Positions 33,315 to 41,988 of a stretch of 64,000 nt of DNA are shown here, piece after piece. Below the pieces are notes generated by a model. That model worked only from the letters and a program-made list of their open reading frames with translations. It searched no databases and had not been told where the DNA came from. The translations under genes and the position numbers were made by a program. Source of the stretch: UBA4877 sp002399285. Lineage in GTDB: Bacteria > Bacillota > Thermoanaerobacteria > Thermoanaerobacterales > UBA4877. The stretch spans positions 1 through 64,000 of the forward strand of contig DAIPGN010000009.1 in the NCBI GenBank assembly GCA_036771835.1. Direction: 5' to 3'. The first letter of the stretch is position 1; each line of letters opens with the position of its first letter.

Positions 33315-35321
33315 ATGGCAGGGAAGTATGATATTCTGTTTACCCCGATGAAGATAGGCAGCATGGAGGTCAAAAACCGGTACGTCATGGAGGCTTTGGG
33401 AGGAGGTCATGTATTCAGACCAGACGGCAGATATGATAAGGAGGGATGCGAGTACTTCATAGAGCGCGCCAAGGGCGGCATCGGGCTCTTAGTTACAGGC
33501 GCGACTTTGGTGGCGCCCATGGGAACAGACAAATGGCTGCATGAACAAAAAGCTGCTTTTATGCCTACTAAGAAGATGACCGACGAGGTCCACCGCTACG
33601 GTTCCAAAATACTTCTGCAGCTTTCCGGCGGTTCGGGACGCACACTGCCCGGCGACCCGGAATTTCTCAAGTCTCATGGCTTAGATCCCGATATCTATTT
33701 TGTGGCTCCTTCGGACGGACTGCCCAATGTGTGGAACCCCAAGGTGAAGCACCGCGGACTCACCACCGAGGAAGTATGGCAGTACATACATTCCTTTGTC
33801 GAATCGGCTAAAATGGCGCAGGAAGCAGGATTTGACGGAATAGAGATCCATGCGGTCCATGAGGGATACCTTATCGACCAGTTCACCATTGAGGCGACTA
33901 ACAAACGTACGGATGAATTCGGCGGCAGCCTGGAAAACCGCCTCCGCTTCCCATGCGAGATCATAAAGGGAGTCAAAAAGGCCTGCGGCAAAGATTTTGT
34001 GGTGACGGTACGCTACAGCGTTACCAGCAAGATGAGAGGATTCAACGCCGGCGCCCTGCCTGGAGAGGCTTACAAGGAGTTCGGACGGTCCATGGAAGAG
34101 AGTCCCGCGGTCGCCCGTATACTGGAAGAAGCCGGATGCGATGCCTTGAATGCGGACAACGGTTCCTATGATTCATGGTACTGGGCTCATCCGCCGATGT
34201 ATATGCCGATGGGCTGCAACATACCCGAGGTATCGTTTATCAAGAGATTCGTCGATATCCCTGTGATCTGTGCAGGCAGGATGGACGACCCCGATCTTGC
34301 GGTAAAATGCCTTGAAGACGAGCTGTTCGACGGGATCGGCATCGGACGCGCCATCCTTGCGGACCCTGATTATGTCAACAAGGTGAAGCAGGGAAATTTC
34401 AACGATATACGCCCCTGCATTGCCTGTCACAATGGCTGCCTTGCCACCATCATCACAGGCAAACCCATGACCTGCGCGGTGAATCCGGCGGTACTCAAGG
34501 AGGACGAGTACAGGCTGAAAAAGGCTGATAAACCTAAGAAGGTCGCGGTGATCGGCGGCGGAATAGGCGGTATGGAAGCGGCCAGGCTTGCGGCGGAACG
34601 CGGGCACAAGGTCACGCTCTTTGAAAAGACCGGCGAGCTTGGCGGGGTATTTATCGCCGCGGCGGCACCCGATTTCAAGGAAGCAGACAAGAAGCTCATC
34701 GAGTGGTATAGGAGGAAGGTCGCGGAAGATCATGTGGACGTCCGCCTGAACGCCGAAGCTACGCCGCAGTCCATCAAGGACTTCGGAGCAGATGTGGTCA
34801 TCATGGCGACGGGTGCGACAGCCAAGAAGCTGCCTATCAAGGGTATAGAAAACTCCGTCGAGGCCATAGAGTATCTGCGCGGCTACAAGCCTGTGGGCGA
34901 TAAGGTGGCAATCGTCGGCGGCGGTCTTACCGGATGCGAGATAGCCTATAATCTTGCCAAGGCCGGCAAGACTCCCGTCATCGTGGAAATGCTCGACAAT
35001 ATACTCGAGGTTCCGGGGCTTTGTCCTGCCAATAAAAATATGCTGCTGGAGCTCATAAGGTATTATGACATAGAGGTCCATACGGGCTCCAAGGCTAAGG
35101 AGATCACCTCCGCGGGACTGACCATCGAAAAGGACGGCAAGGAGACGCTCATTCCGGCGGACAGCGTCGTCACGGCTGTCGGTTATGACTCCTTCTGTGT
35201 GATTACCCCGAATATTTATAAGGACGTAGCGCCGGAGGTCTATTCCATCGGCGACTGTAAGTGCGTCGGCAACGTGATGAGCGTCGTAAAGGATGCGTAT
35301 GACGCGGCGTATGCAATTTAG
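33315..35321 (+). CDS. FMN/FAD/4Fe-4S old-yellow-enzyme oxidoreductase 1
   Basis: Enzyme of 668 residues with the three-part layout of 2,4-dienoyl-CoA reductase, enoate reductase and bile-acid BaiCD-like proteins. An N-terminal FMN TIM barrel (1-370) has FDGIEIHAVHEGYLIDQF and TDEFGGSLENR; the 4Fe-4S Cys set is CIACHNGC plus a later Cys in PMTCAVNP; an NAD(P)/FAD module follows with VIGGGIGGMEAARLA and VGGGLTGCEIAYNLA. It probably reduces an activated C=C bond with NAD(P)H. The substrate is unknown. ATG at 33315 (AAGGTGG upstream). Controlled by the divergent TetR gene. Confidence 0.88.
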   Translation: MAGKYDILFTPMKIGSMEVKNRYVMEALGGGHVFRPDGRYDKEGCEYFIERAKGGIGLLVTGATLVAPMGTDKWLHEQKAAFMPTKKMTDEVHRYGSKILLQLSGGSGRTLPGDPEFLKSHGLDPDIYFVAPSDGLPNVWNPKVKHRGLTTEEVWQYIHSFVESAKMAQEAGFDGIEIHAVHEGYLIDQFTIEATNKRTDEFGGSLENRLRFPCEIIKGVKKACGKDFVVTVRYSVTSKMRGFNAGALPGEAYKEFGRSMEESPAVARILEEAGCDALNADNGSYDSWYWAHPPMYMPMGCNIPEVSFIKRFVDIPVICAGRMDDPDLAVKCLEDELFDGIGIGRAILADPDYVNKVKQGNFNDIRPCIACHNGCLATIITGKPMTCAVNPAVLKEDEYRLKKADKPKKVAVIGGGIGGMEAARLAAERGHKVTLFEKTGELGGVFIAAAAPDFKEADKKLIEWYRRKVAEDHVDVRLNAEATPQSIKDFGADVVIMATGATAKKLPIKGIENSVEAIEYLRGYKPVGDKVAIVGGGLTGCEIAYNLAKAGKTPVIVEMLDNILEVPGLCPANKNMLLELIRYYDIEVHTGSKAKEITSAGLTIEKDGKETLIPADSVVTAVGYDSFCVITPNIYKDVAPEVYSIGDCKCVGNVMSVVKDAYDAAYAI

Positions 35322-35351
35322 CATTTAAAACTTCCAACGCTATATCATAGT

Positions 35352-35386
35352 AGAGGCAGCGTATCCATAGCCGATATGCTGCCTCT
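35352..35386. terminator. Terminator after oxidoreductase 1
   Basis: 14-base arms AGAGGCAGCGTATC and GATATGCTGCCTCT (35352-35365 with 35373-35386, one mismatch), then GTTATTTTTAA. It can serve the plus-strand gene and lies beyond the convergent padR stop. Confidence 0.75.
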
Positions 35387-35421
35387 GTTATTTTTAATGG
35401 GTTCAATCGGAAGCCGGGCGG

Positions 35422-35943
35422 TCAGCCGCAGTATTTTGCCCGCAGTTCCTCAATCATTTTTAACTCCAGATAGTCCTTGGTTTTCTGCGTTTCGCGAAAA
35501 TCCACCGATCTGGGCAGGCAGTTTCCCCCGTTCAGCGTTGTGGAATGCCCATTATAAAAATCTATGTCCGATTTTAGGAATTTCTCACGGCGTTTTAATA
35601 TCTTTTCTATGGAATCCCTGTCAAGCATATAGAAAAAGCAAACCCTTGTCAGGAATTCATCGGAATCATGGGCAAGATTTTCCGGCAGATCGCCGGCTAA
35701 TTTCAGAAACAGGCCGTAAGCCTTATCCGTCGCCGTATAGACGATGCGGTTGAACCTGCCCGGCTGCTCCACGGTTTGTTTTATAACTACTCCGTCTTTT
35801 TCATAACGTTTGAGCAATGGATAGAGCACGTTGTTATTTATTTCATAATTACCCACAAGAATATAATTCACATTCTTTTTTATTTCATATCCATGTTTGG
35901 GTCCGTTCAGTATTTGTGATAAAACCAAGATTTCTATGTACAT
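35422..35943 (-). CDS. PadR-family transcriptional regulator
   Basis: A 173-residue PadR protein. The winged helix (1-75) shows MYIEILVLSQILNGPKHGYE, NNNVLYPLLKRYEKDGVV and the wing QPGRFNRIVYTATDKAY; a longer C-terminal helical region (Vir-C-like) gives dimerisation. It is divergent from the oxidoreductase at 36154. PadR proteins often sense phenolic acids or antimicrobials; the effector here is unknown. The operator candidate is at 36099-36120. Confidence 0.9.
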   Translation of the reverse strand: MYIEILVLSQILNGPKHGYEIKKNVNYILVGNYEINNNVLYPLLKRYEKDGVVIKQTVEQPGRFNRIVYTATDKAYGLFLKLAGDLPENLAHDSDEFLTRVCFFYMLDRDSIEKILKRREKFLKSDIDFYNGHSTTLNGGNCLPRSVDFRETQKTKDYLELKMIEELRAKYCG

Positions 35944-36062
35944 ATATTCTTTAAGCCTCGTCTTTCTAATATAGTTATTATATCAAATGATGACGGGAAG
36001 TAAAATACCGACGGCTTTACTACATGTTATTGCTAACTTATTAATAATAATTATAAATACGA

Positions 36063-36120
36063 TTGATATTGATTATTATATAACGATATAATATAATATA
36101 TATGTTAGAACTAACATATA
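36063..36120 (+). promoter_or_regulatory. Promoter and PadR-type operator of oxidoreductase 2
   Basis: TTGATA (36063-36068) and TATAAT (36087-36092, 18-base spacer; another TATAAT overlaps at 36092-36097). Directly downstream is TATATGTTAG-AA-CTAACATATA (36099-36120). It contains ATGT-8 bases-ACAT, the half-site spacing known for PadR operators. Confidence 0.8.
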
Positions 36121-36153
36121 ACACGCGGCACAAATTTAAAGGAGGGAAAGGAA

Positions 36154-38085
36154 TTGAAGCTCTTTGAATCGGGCTACATCGGAAAGATGAAGCTGAAAAA
36201 CAGGATCGCGATGGCGCCTATGGGTCATGCGGCGCATGATACGGACGGCGGGTACTCTCCTCTGGAAAGGGATTATTTTGCAGAGAGGGCCAAGGGAGGT
36301 ACTGGACTCATCATGTGCGGAGGCCAGGTGACATCCAAATTTGAAGGCCAGCTGGGCAATACGTTTGAATCGGAGACGGGTTTTAACCGGTTTGAGCAGT
36401 TTGTCGATGCCGTTCACGGATACGGTGCAAAGGTATGCGTACAGCTCATGCCCGGTACCGGGCGTGTCGGCGGAGTGCTCCCCGGCTATACGGCGCCTAC
36501 CTCGGCATCAGCGGTGCCCGCATTTTGGAATCCCGATGTGATTTGCCGGCCGATGACGGTGGAAGAAATTCATTTTCTTGTGGAAGCGACGGGGAAAGCG
36601 GCCGCCATGGTAAAGCGTGCCGGAGCGGACTGCGTGGAGATCCATGCCTACGGCGGTTATCTTACCGATCAGTTCATGTCGGCGCTGTGGAATAAGCGTA
36701 CCGATGAGTACGGGGGAGATCTGAACGGCAGGATGCGTTTCCCGTTGGAATTGATCGCGGAGATCAAAAAGACCTGCGGCGATGACTTCCCCATCATTTT
36801 CAAGTTCACTCCCGTCCATATGATAGAGGGCGGCAGGGAGTTGGATGAGGGCATAGAGATCGCCAAAATGGTGGAAAAAGCCGGGGTACAGGCCCTTCAT
36901 GTGGATGTGGGCTGCTACGAAACGTGGTATCATTCTATTCCTCCTATCTATGACTATAAGGAGAATATCCATGTGGAGATATCGGGCAAAATAAAAGAAG
37001 CCGTCAATATCCCCGTAATGAGCGCCGGAAAGATGGGCGATCCTGAGGTTGCCGAGCAGGCTCTTGAGGACGGCAAGCTGGACTTTATCTCTTTGGGCAG
37101 GCCGCTGCTGGCGGACCCGCAGTGGGCCAACAAGCTCAAGGAGGGCCGCGCCGACGATATCATACCCTGCATCGGATGCAACGAAGGCTGCATGGCCCGT
37201 ATATTCGACGGCAAGCGTATTGGATGCGCCGTAAACCCCGTTACCGGCAAGGAACGGGAGAATGTGATCGCACCTTCCAAGGTTTCAAAATCGGTCCTCG
37301 TGATAGGCGGCGGACCCGGAGGTCTGGAGGCAGCCATTACCGCCGCACAGCAGGGCCACAAGGTCGAGCTGTGGGAGAGAAGCGGAAGACTGGGCGGTAA
37401 TCTTATCGCGGCAGGCGGATCGGAATTCAAAAAGGATATCCTTCCTTTGATAGATTACTATAAGGCACAGATCGACAAGCTGGGCGTGAAGGTCACCTAT
37501 ATGAAAGAGGCCGATGCCGAGGATGTCGTGAGATATGACCCCGATCTCGCGGTGTTAGCTACGGGCAGCGATCCCGTAATCCCCAAGATCGAAGGAATAG
37601 ACCGCGAAAACGTATGTACCGCCGTGGATGTCCTCAAGCGCAAGCGCTACCCGAAGGACAATGTGGTGGTCGTGGGCGGCGGCCTGGTAGGCATAGAGAC
37701 GTCGCTGCATCTCGCTATGCAGGGTAAGCATGTCACCGTGGTGGAGATGCTGGATAAGATCCTTGCGGAACCGATATTCCCCATCGATGCCATGGCGCTT
37801 AACAAGATGCTTTCTGAGACCGACATCAACATTTTGACCGGGACCAAGCTTTCCGCCGTGAAAGACGGCGAGGTGCTGGTGGAATCCCAGGGAACCGTCC
37901 GCTCCATTCCGTGCGATACTGTCGTACTTGCCATCGGAATGAGGTCGAATAACAAGCTTGAAGACGAACTGCATGATAAGGTAAAGGATATAGTGACGGT
38001 GGGAGATGCAGTGCAGCCCCGTAAAATTTTGAATGCTGCATGGGAAGGCTACCATGCAATAAAGGCTGCTACCGAAAGAGACTGA
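36154..38085 (+). CDS. FMN/FAD/4Fe-4S old-yellow-enzyme oxidoreductase 2
   Basis: Paralogue of the enzyme at 33315 with the same three-part layout, 643 residues. FMN barrel with MKLKNRIAMAPMGHAA, VEIHAYGGYLTDQF and TDEYGGDLNGRMRF; Fe-S cysteines in CIGCNEGC and IGCAVNP; FAD/NAD module with VIGGGPGGLEAAITAA and VVGGGLVGIETSLHLA. TTG start with GGAGG 8 bases upstream. The divergence from copy 1 suggests a different unsaturated substrate; enoate, dienoyl-CoA, steroid or aromatic side-chain reduction are all possible. Confidence 0.88.
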   Translation: MKLFESGYIGKMKLKNRIAMAPMGHAAHDTDGGYSPLERDYFAERAKGGTGLIMCGGQVTSKFEGQLGNTFESETGFNRFEQFVDAVHGYGAKVCVQLMPGTGRVGGVLPGYTAPTSASAVPAFWNPDVICRPMTVEEIHFLVEATGKAAAMVKRAGADCVEIHAYGGYLTDQFMSALWNKRTDEYGGDLNGRMRFPLELIAEIKKTCGDDFPIIFKFTPVHMIEGGRELDEGIEIAKMVEKAGVQALHVDVGCYETWYHSIPPIYDYKENIHVEISGKIKEAVNIPVMSAGKMGDPEVAEQALEDGKLDFISLGRPLLADPQWANKLKEGRADDIIPCIGCNEGCMARIFDGKRIGCAVNPVTGKERENVIAPSKVSKSVLVIGGGPGGLEAAITAAQQGHKVELWERSGRLGGNLIAAGGSEFKKDILPLIDYYKAQIDKLGVKVTYMKEADAEDVVRYDPDLAVLATGSDPVIPKIEGIDRENVCTAVDVLKRKRYPKDNVVVVGGGLVGIETSLHLAMQGKHVTVVEMLDKILAEPIFPIDAMALNKMLSETDINILTGTKLSAVKDGEVLVESQGTVRSIPCDTVVLAIGMRSNNKLEDELHDKVKDIVTVGDAVQPRKILNAAWEGYHAIKAATERD

Positions 38086-38108
38086 GAGACGAATAAATTA
38101 TAGACTAT

Positions 38109-38143
38109 CCTCCGGCATGAATATATCCATGCCGGAGGTTTTT
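38109..38143 (+). terminator. Strong intrinsic terminator after oxidoreductase 2
   Basis: Perfect 11-bp stem CCTCCGGCATG/CATGCCGGAGG (38109-38119 with 38128-38138) followed by TTTTTATTAT. Confidence 0.93.
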
Positions 38144-38325
38144 ATTATACCGTTGATGGCTCGGGATTGGCAGTTCATATACCAAAACCGACCGGTTATT
38201 TTGCGCATGCAGGAAAATTTGAGATCATATAGAATATGGATACATCAGAAAGAAGTTTGAGTCTGACGGTATTATCAACAGCTGATATTTACCGTGTTAA
38301 TATTGCGTGAGCCGGGGGGATTTCA

Positions 38326-38778
38326 ATGAAAAAAATAATGGGCGCGGTACTGTGCGCGGCAGTAATAGTGTCCTTGGGAGTGGTCTTCTATTCGCCGGGC
38401 GGCGTAAAGGTCGCAGGCAATATGGCCGACAAGCAGGATCATCCGAGGGGCACGGAGGAGAGGTATGTCGCGGCCGAGGTAAAATATCTTGCTGAGGGCG
38501 GCAGGCCCGTGCGCATTGAAAGCGTCATATCTCCGGTGATATACGCTCCCGATCACAGCGTTATGGCCTTAAGCGGCGGAGGTTTTAACATGGAAAGCTA
38601 TGATACGAGGGCGAGGATAAGTCAGACGGGAACTATGGAATATGCCGCCGCAGCATCGCGGGGGATCGCTGCAGGCAAAAATGCAGACAGCGTCCGGGGA
38701 GAGGCGAACGGCAGGGTGACCATTGTTTCCAAGGCCGGGACGTTTGCCGTAAACATTGACCTATCCGATCTATACTGA
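38326..38778 (+). CDS. Exported protein of unknown function
   Basis: A 150-residue protein with an N-terminal signal sequence or anchor (MKKIMGAVLCAAVIVSLGVV) and a soluble part of about 120 residues without Cys. No family recognised. ATG with GGGGGG upstream. The next gene, a broken lipoprotein gene, begins 68 bases later, suggesting a small secreted-protein unit. Confidence 0.65.
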   Translation: MKKIMGAVLCAAVIVSLGVVFYSPGGVKVAGNMADKQDHPRGTEERYVAAEVKYLAEGGRPVRIESVISPVIYAPDHSVMALSGGGFNMESYDTRARISQTGTMEYAAAASRGIAAGKNADSVRGEANGRVTIVSKAGTFAVNIDLSDLY

Positions 38779-38846
38779 TATGTAAAGCTGTGCCCGATGC
38801 CACTACTAATGGAGCTGCTATAAATGATATTGGAAGGGGGACCGGT

Positions 38847-39336
38847 ATGAAACGCAGGGCCGCAGCCATGGCTTGTATTGTGATCGCTTTGCTGCCTGTG
38901 GCCGGCTGTTCGCAGGATAAATACGCCGGGCCAAAGAAGTTAAATGAGGATTTTATTAGGCCCGTCATTAATAAGGATGACCATGTAAAGGACCATGTCA
39001 CGCCCGAAGGATATCTATGCCTCTATCACAATGTCAAGTGTACGGAGTACCTTACCAAGGCAAAGACAAAGAGAAGTGTTAAGTGGGAGATCTCTCAGCA
39101 GGCTGGGCCAGGCCTTTGCGCAATCCGATGCGAAACTTACTCTTAAGCGCATCGAATATAATTATATCAAGGAAGAAGACAGCAAGATAATAATGGACTA
39201 CGATGTAAACATAACCAAAGATGAAAGGAAAAATATAAAGTTACACAGCCAGACTATAATTATCAAACAGGGAGACAAATATGTCATAGACAACTTCTAC
39301 AAGAACTTCTATGACTATTTGGGCGCCGAATTGTAA
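38847..39336 (+). pseudogene. Frameshifted small lipoprotein gene
   Basis: Starts with a clear lipoprotein signal, MKRRAAAMACIVIALLPVAG then Cys22 (lipobox PVAGC). The first frame stops at 39146. A second frame, offset by one base and open to 39336, continues with AQSDAKLTLKRIEYNYIKEE and GDKYVIDNFYKNFYDYLGAE, which looks like the natural C-terminal part of the same protein (a small beta-rich domain). The crossover is near 39060-39105. A one-base insertion would explain it, whether real or a sequencing error. Function unknown. Confidence 0.65.
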
Positions 39337-39371
39337 CTGCGTATTTAAGAGCTATTGCCATAATCATTTTA

Positions 39372-39409
39372 AGGGCAGCCATTCCCTCCGCAGGATATGT
39401 GTCTGCCCT
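39372..39409 (+). terminator. Weak terminator-like hairpin
   Basis: AGGGCAG (39372-39378) pairs with CTGCCCT (39403-39409) across a 24-nt loop, followed by ATTATCATCTTTT. It follows the broken lipoprotein gene. Confidence 0.4.
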
Positions 39410-39466
39410 ATTATCATCTTTTCCATATCGATTCTGTTCAGAAAGGGAATCTCAGAGCGTATACAA

Positions 39467-39616
39467 CAGGCCGTGACAAATCGTTCAAGGCAAGGCGGCA
39501 AACCTGCAAATAAAGGAGCATACTTAAACGTATGTGACCGCAATTTGCAGGCGCAGCCAACGCAGCAAGCTAAATTGCATGCAATTTAGCGATTGCGCGA
39601 GAATGGCATCGGCCTG
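39467..39616 (+). repeat. Dispersed repeat, full copy (B)
   Basis: 150 bases bounded by CAGGCCG and CGGCCTG, a 7-bp terminal inverted repeat. Inside, CCTGCAAAT pairs with ATTTGCAGG and an inner CATACTTAAACGTATG forms a hairpin. It has an extra AAATTGC/GCAATTT inverted segment near the right end. It abuts the pncB stop codon exactly. Confidence 0.85.
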
Positions 39617-41080
39617 CTATTGACGTATATTCTCTTCGCCCTTTTTGGCAAGCAGCTCTTTCTTCAATTTAAACAGTGTATCGGAGAGATCCACATACAC
39701 CTGATGCGGATTGATAAACCGCTTTGTTTCGTCCCAGAGCGTGGAGAGCTCTCTTTGACATATGCAGCGGATTTCCATCACGGGGACAGGCTTAAAACAG
39801 CACTTCCCATCAATAAAGACCGGCTCTAGCATTTCCCGGAGATTATATATGCCGCCTTTCAGTTTCGTCTTCTTCCACGGTTCAAGAGGATCAAATAAAA
39901 TGAGATCATCGGATTCACGGAATGTCTCGTCCGCAAGGCAGAGCAGATCTGCCAAGATCTTGCCTGAATCCTTTTCATAGATGCGTAGGATCTTTTTGCT
40001 GCCGGGATTTGTGTTCTTTTCACTGTTCTCGGATATTTTTATCTTCGGCTCAAGGACCCCGTCCGGCGTCATGATGGCCGCCATTTTATATACTCCGCCG
40101 AAGGCGGACCAATCCTTGGACGTGATCAGGCTGGTGCCGACCGCCCAGTTGGTGATCTTTGCGCCTTGCGCCCGCAGGGATTCGATCAGGTATTCATCCA
40201 GATCGTTGCTTCCAATGATGACCGCATCCGGGAAGCCCGCCTCATCAAACATCTTTTTCGTCTGCTTGGAAAGATAGGCGAGATCACCGGAGTCCAAGCG
40301 AATGCCATACATCTTTGGATGGATCCCCTTGTCCCGCATTTCTGAGAAAACCCGAATGGCATGGGGGACGCCGCTCTTCAGCGTATCATAGGTATCCGCC
40401 ACAAAGACGCATGCATCTGGATACAGCTCGGCATACCGGCGGAAGGCCGTAAGTTCATCCGGAAAGCTCATTATCCAGGAGTGCGCGTTGGTCCCCTTTA
40501 CCGGTATGTCAAACATCTGCCCGGCTATGACGTTTGATGTTCCCGTGCAGCCGCCGATGACGGCAGCCCTTGCACCGTAAATGCTGGCATCGGCTCCCTG
40601 CGCTCTTCTCGCGCCAAACTCCATCACCTCTGCTCCCGCCGCATAGCATACGCGCGCCGCCTTCGTGGCGATCAGGCACTGATGGTTGATGATATTCAGC
40701 ACGGCGGTCTCTATCAGCTGCGCCTGCATGATAGGGGCAATGACTTTCAGAATCGGTTCATGCGGGAATACGACGCTGCCCTCGGGCACCGCCCAGATCG
40801 AGCCGGTAAAACGGAAGGATTTCAGATAATCCAGAAAATCCTCCCCGAAGATACCAAGCGACCTGAGGTAATCGATTTGCTCAGACTCAAAATGCAGGTT
40901 CCGTATATATTCCGCTACCTGCTCCACGCCAGCCATTACGGCGTACCCGCCGTGAGACGGGTTTTCACGGTAGAACATGTCGAAGACCGCTGGCTGGTTG
41001 ACCTCTTCATTCTTAAAATAGCCCTGCATCATTGTCAGCTCATACAGATCCGTAAGCAGCGTAAGATTTCTTGCTTCCAT
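39617..41080 (-). CDS. pncB: Nicotinate phosphoribosyltransferase
   Basis: NAD salvage enzyme of 487 residues joining nicotinate and PRPP to nicotinate mononucleotide, with ATP hydrolysis. Family features: LLTDLYELTMMQGYF at the start, EFGARRAQGADASIYGARAA, GTNAHSWIMSFPDELTAF (the phospho-His loop), and GIRLDSGDLAYLSK. Single gene on the minus strand; its stop codon directly abuts a dispersed repeat. Length fits the long bacterial class. Confidence 0.94.
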   Translation of the reverse strand: MEARNLTLLTDLYELTMMQGYFKNEEVNQPAVFDMFYRENPSHGGYAVMAGVEQVAEYIRNLHFESEQIDYLRSLGIFGEDFLDYLKSFRFTGSIWAVPEGSVVFPHEPILKVIAPIMQAQLIETAVLNIINHQCLIATKAARVCYAAGAEVMEFGARRAQGADASIYGARAAVIGGCTGTSNVIAGQMFDIPVKGTNAHSWIMSFPDELTAFRRYAELYPDACVFVADTYDTLKSGVPHAIRVFSEMRDKGIHPKMYGIRLDSGDLAYLSKQTKKMFDEAGFPDAVIIGSNDLDEYLIESLRAQGAKITNWAVGTSLITSKDWSAFGGVYKMAAIMTPDGVLEPKIKISENSEKNTNPGSKKILRIYEKDSGKILADLLCLADETFRESDDLILFDPLEPWKKTKLKGGIYNLREMLEPVFIDGKCCFKPVPVMEIRCICQRELSTLWDETKRFINPHQVYVDLSDTLFKLKKELLAKKGEENIRQ

Positions 41081-41615
41081 ATATTACACCCTCTTTGTTA
41101 TTTTTATATTCTCATGCATTTTTAAACTTTGACCGGTACTTCATTATTTGCATATACCTCCATGAAGTAATCTTCACAATTGTAGATCACCCCGGTAAAC
41201 TTACGGTATCGCTTTCAAAGAGCCTGAAATTCTCTTTCTGCGTCGTCGTATGTACGAATTTTAATTACACCTTTTAAACTCTCTCCACAATATATTGATT
41301 TCTCTGGATCAACTCTTATTAATGCTGAGGAAAAGGTGGGAATAAAATCAGCGATTGCCTTCTGGATATATGATATTATATTTAGAGTGGTAATACAAGG
41401 AGTAACACGAATAAGAACGGCAACTGCTTTGGCGGCCGTTCATGACACAAAATCAACGGCTTATAGCGCAAAGTTGACCAGTTGCTTTACCCTAGGCGGC
41501 GGAACTTACCATGGGAGGTAGGGCATCTTTTACCAAGGGAAGGGAAAAGGCCGGGCCGTTTACTCTGGCGCAGACCTTCCATATAGCGGCTCCCGGTTTT
41601 TAGGGCGGCAGGCTG
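41081..41615. other. Gene-free stretch with a decayed coding remnant
   Basis: No intact gene was recognised. On the minus strand the bases 41122-41190 read VIYNCEDYFMEVYANNEVPV then KV and stop. Further upstream a shifted frame continues with ENFRLFESDTVSLPG. This looks like the frameshifted C-terminus of a lost gene. On the plus strand 41336-41521 is open for 61 codons but lacks a ribosome-binding site or family resemblance. Confidence 0.3.
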
Positions 41616-41644
41616 TTGACATTCTCAATTTAAAAGACTATTAT
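41616..41644 (+). promoter_or_regulatory. Promoter of the antiterminator-PTS-psuG operon
   Basis: TTGACA (41616-41621), 17 bases, TATTAT (41639-41644). The start point would fall about 28 bases before the RAT hairpin. Confidence 0.8.
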
Positions 41645-41678
41645 ATAGCTATAGTTGAATAAAAATCAGATCAAAGCA

Positions 41679-41742
41679 GAGTTTGTTACTTAATAAGATC
41701 GTTAAGGCAAGACTCAGGGCGTGGTATAGCGTCCTGAGTCTT
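41679..41742 (+). promoter_or_regulatory. RAT antiterminator overlapping an intrinsic terminator
   Basis: The RAT-like element 41679-41715 contains TTTGTTACTTAA and TTAAGGCAAGACTC, close to the known pattern TTGTTACT...GGCAAAACC. Its 3' arm overlaps the terminator stem AAGACTCAGG/CCTGAGTCTT (41709-41718 with 41733-41742, followed by TTG and ATTTTA). The two structures are mutually exclusive. A BglG-type protein encoded next would bind the RAT and allow read-through. Confidence 0.9.
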
Positions 41743-41988
41743 TTGTATTTTATGGCAGCAATGCCTTTATCTTACTGTCATAGGGTCAGTCCAGGGCGGC
41801 TTTAAACCGATTGAATATATATCCATATGTCGGTTATAGGTCTGTAGGGCTGCCGAGAAATCATTTTCACAAAAAATGTATGGGTAATACCAAGGCAGTG
41901 CATGTAGTGCTGGAGGTGCAGGCAAATATATTATATAATGGGGGGAGATAAACACAGGAATAATGCAACAGACGGGGAGTGCATTAGT

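Noticed and set aside
39832..39844. ATTTCCCGGAGAT in pncB as a Noc site
   Set aside because: The palindrome is broken in the right half; only the two perfect palindromes were kept.
41336..41521. 61-codon plus-strand frame before the RAT element
   Set aside because: No ribosome-binding site, no recognisable family, and it lies in a decayed region.
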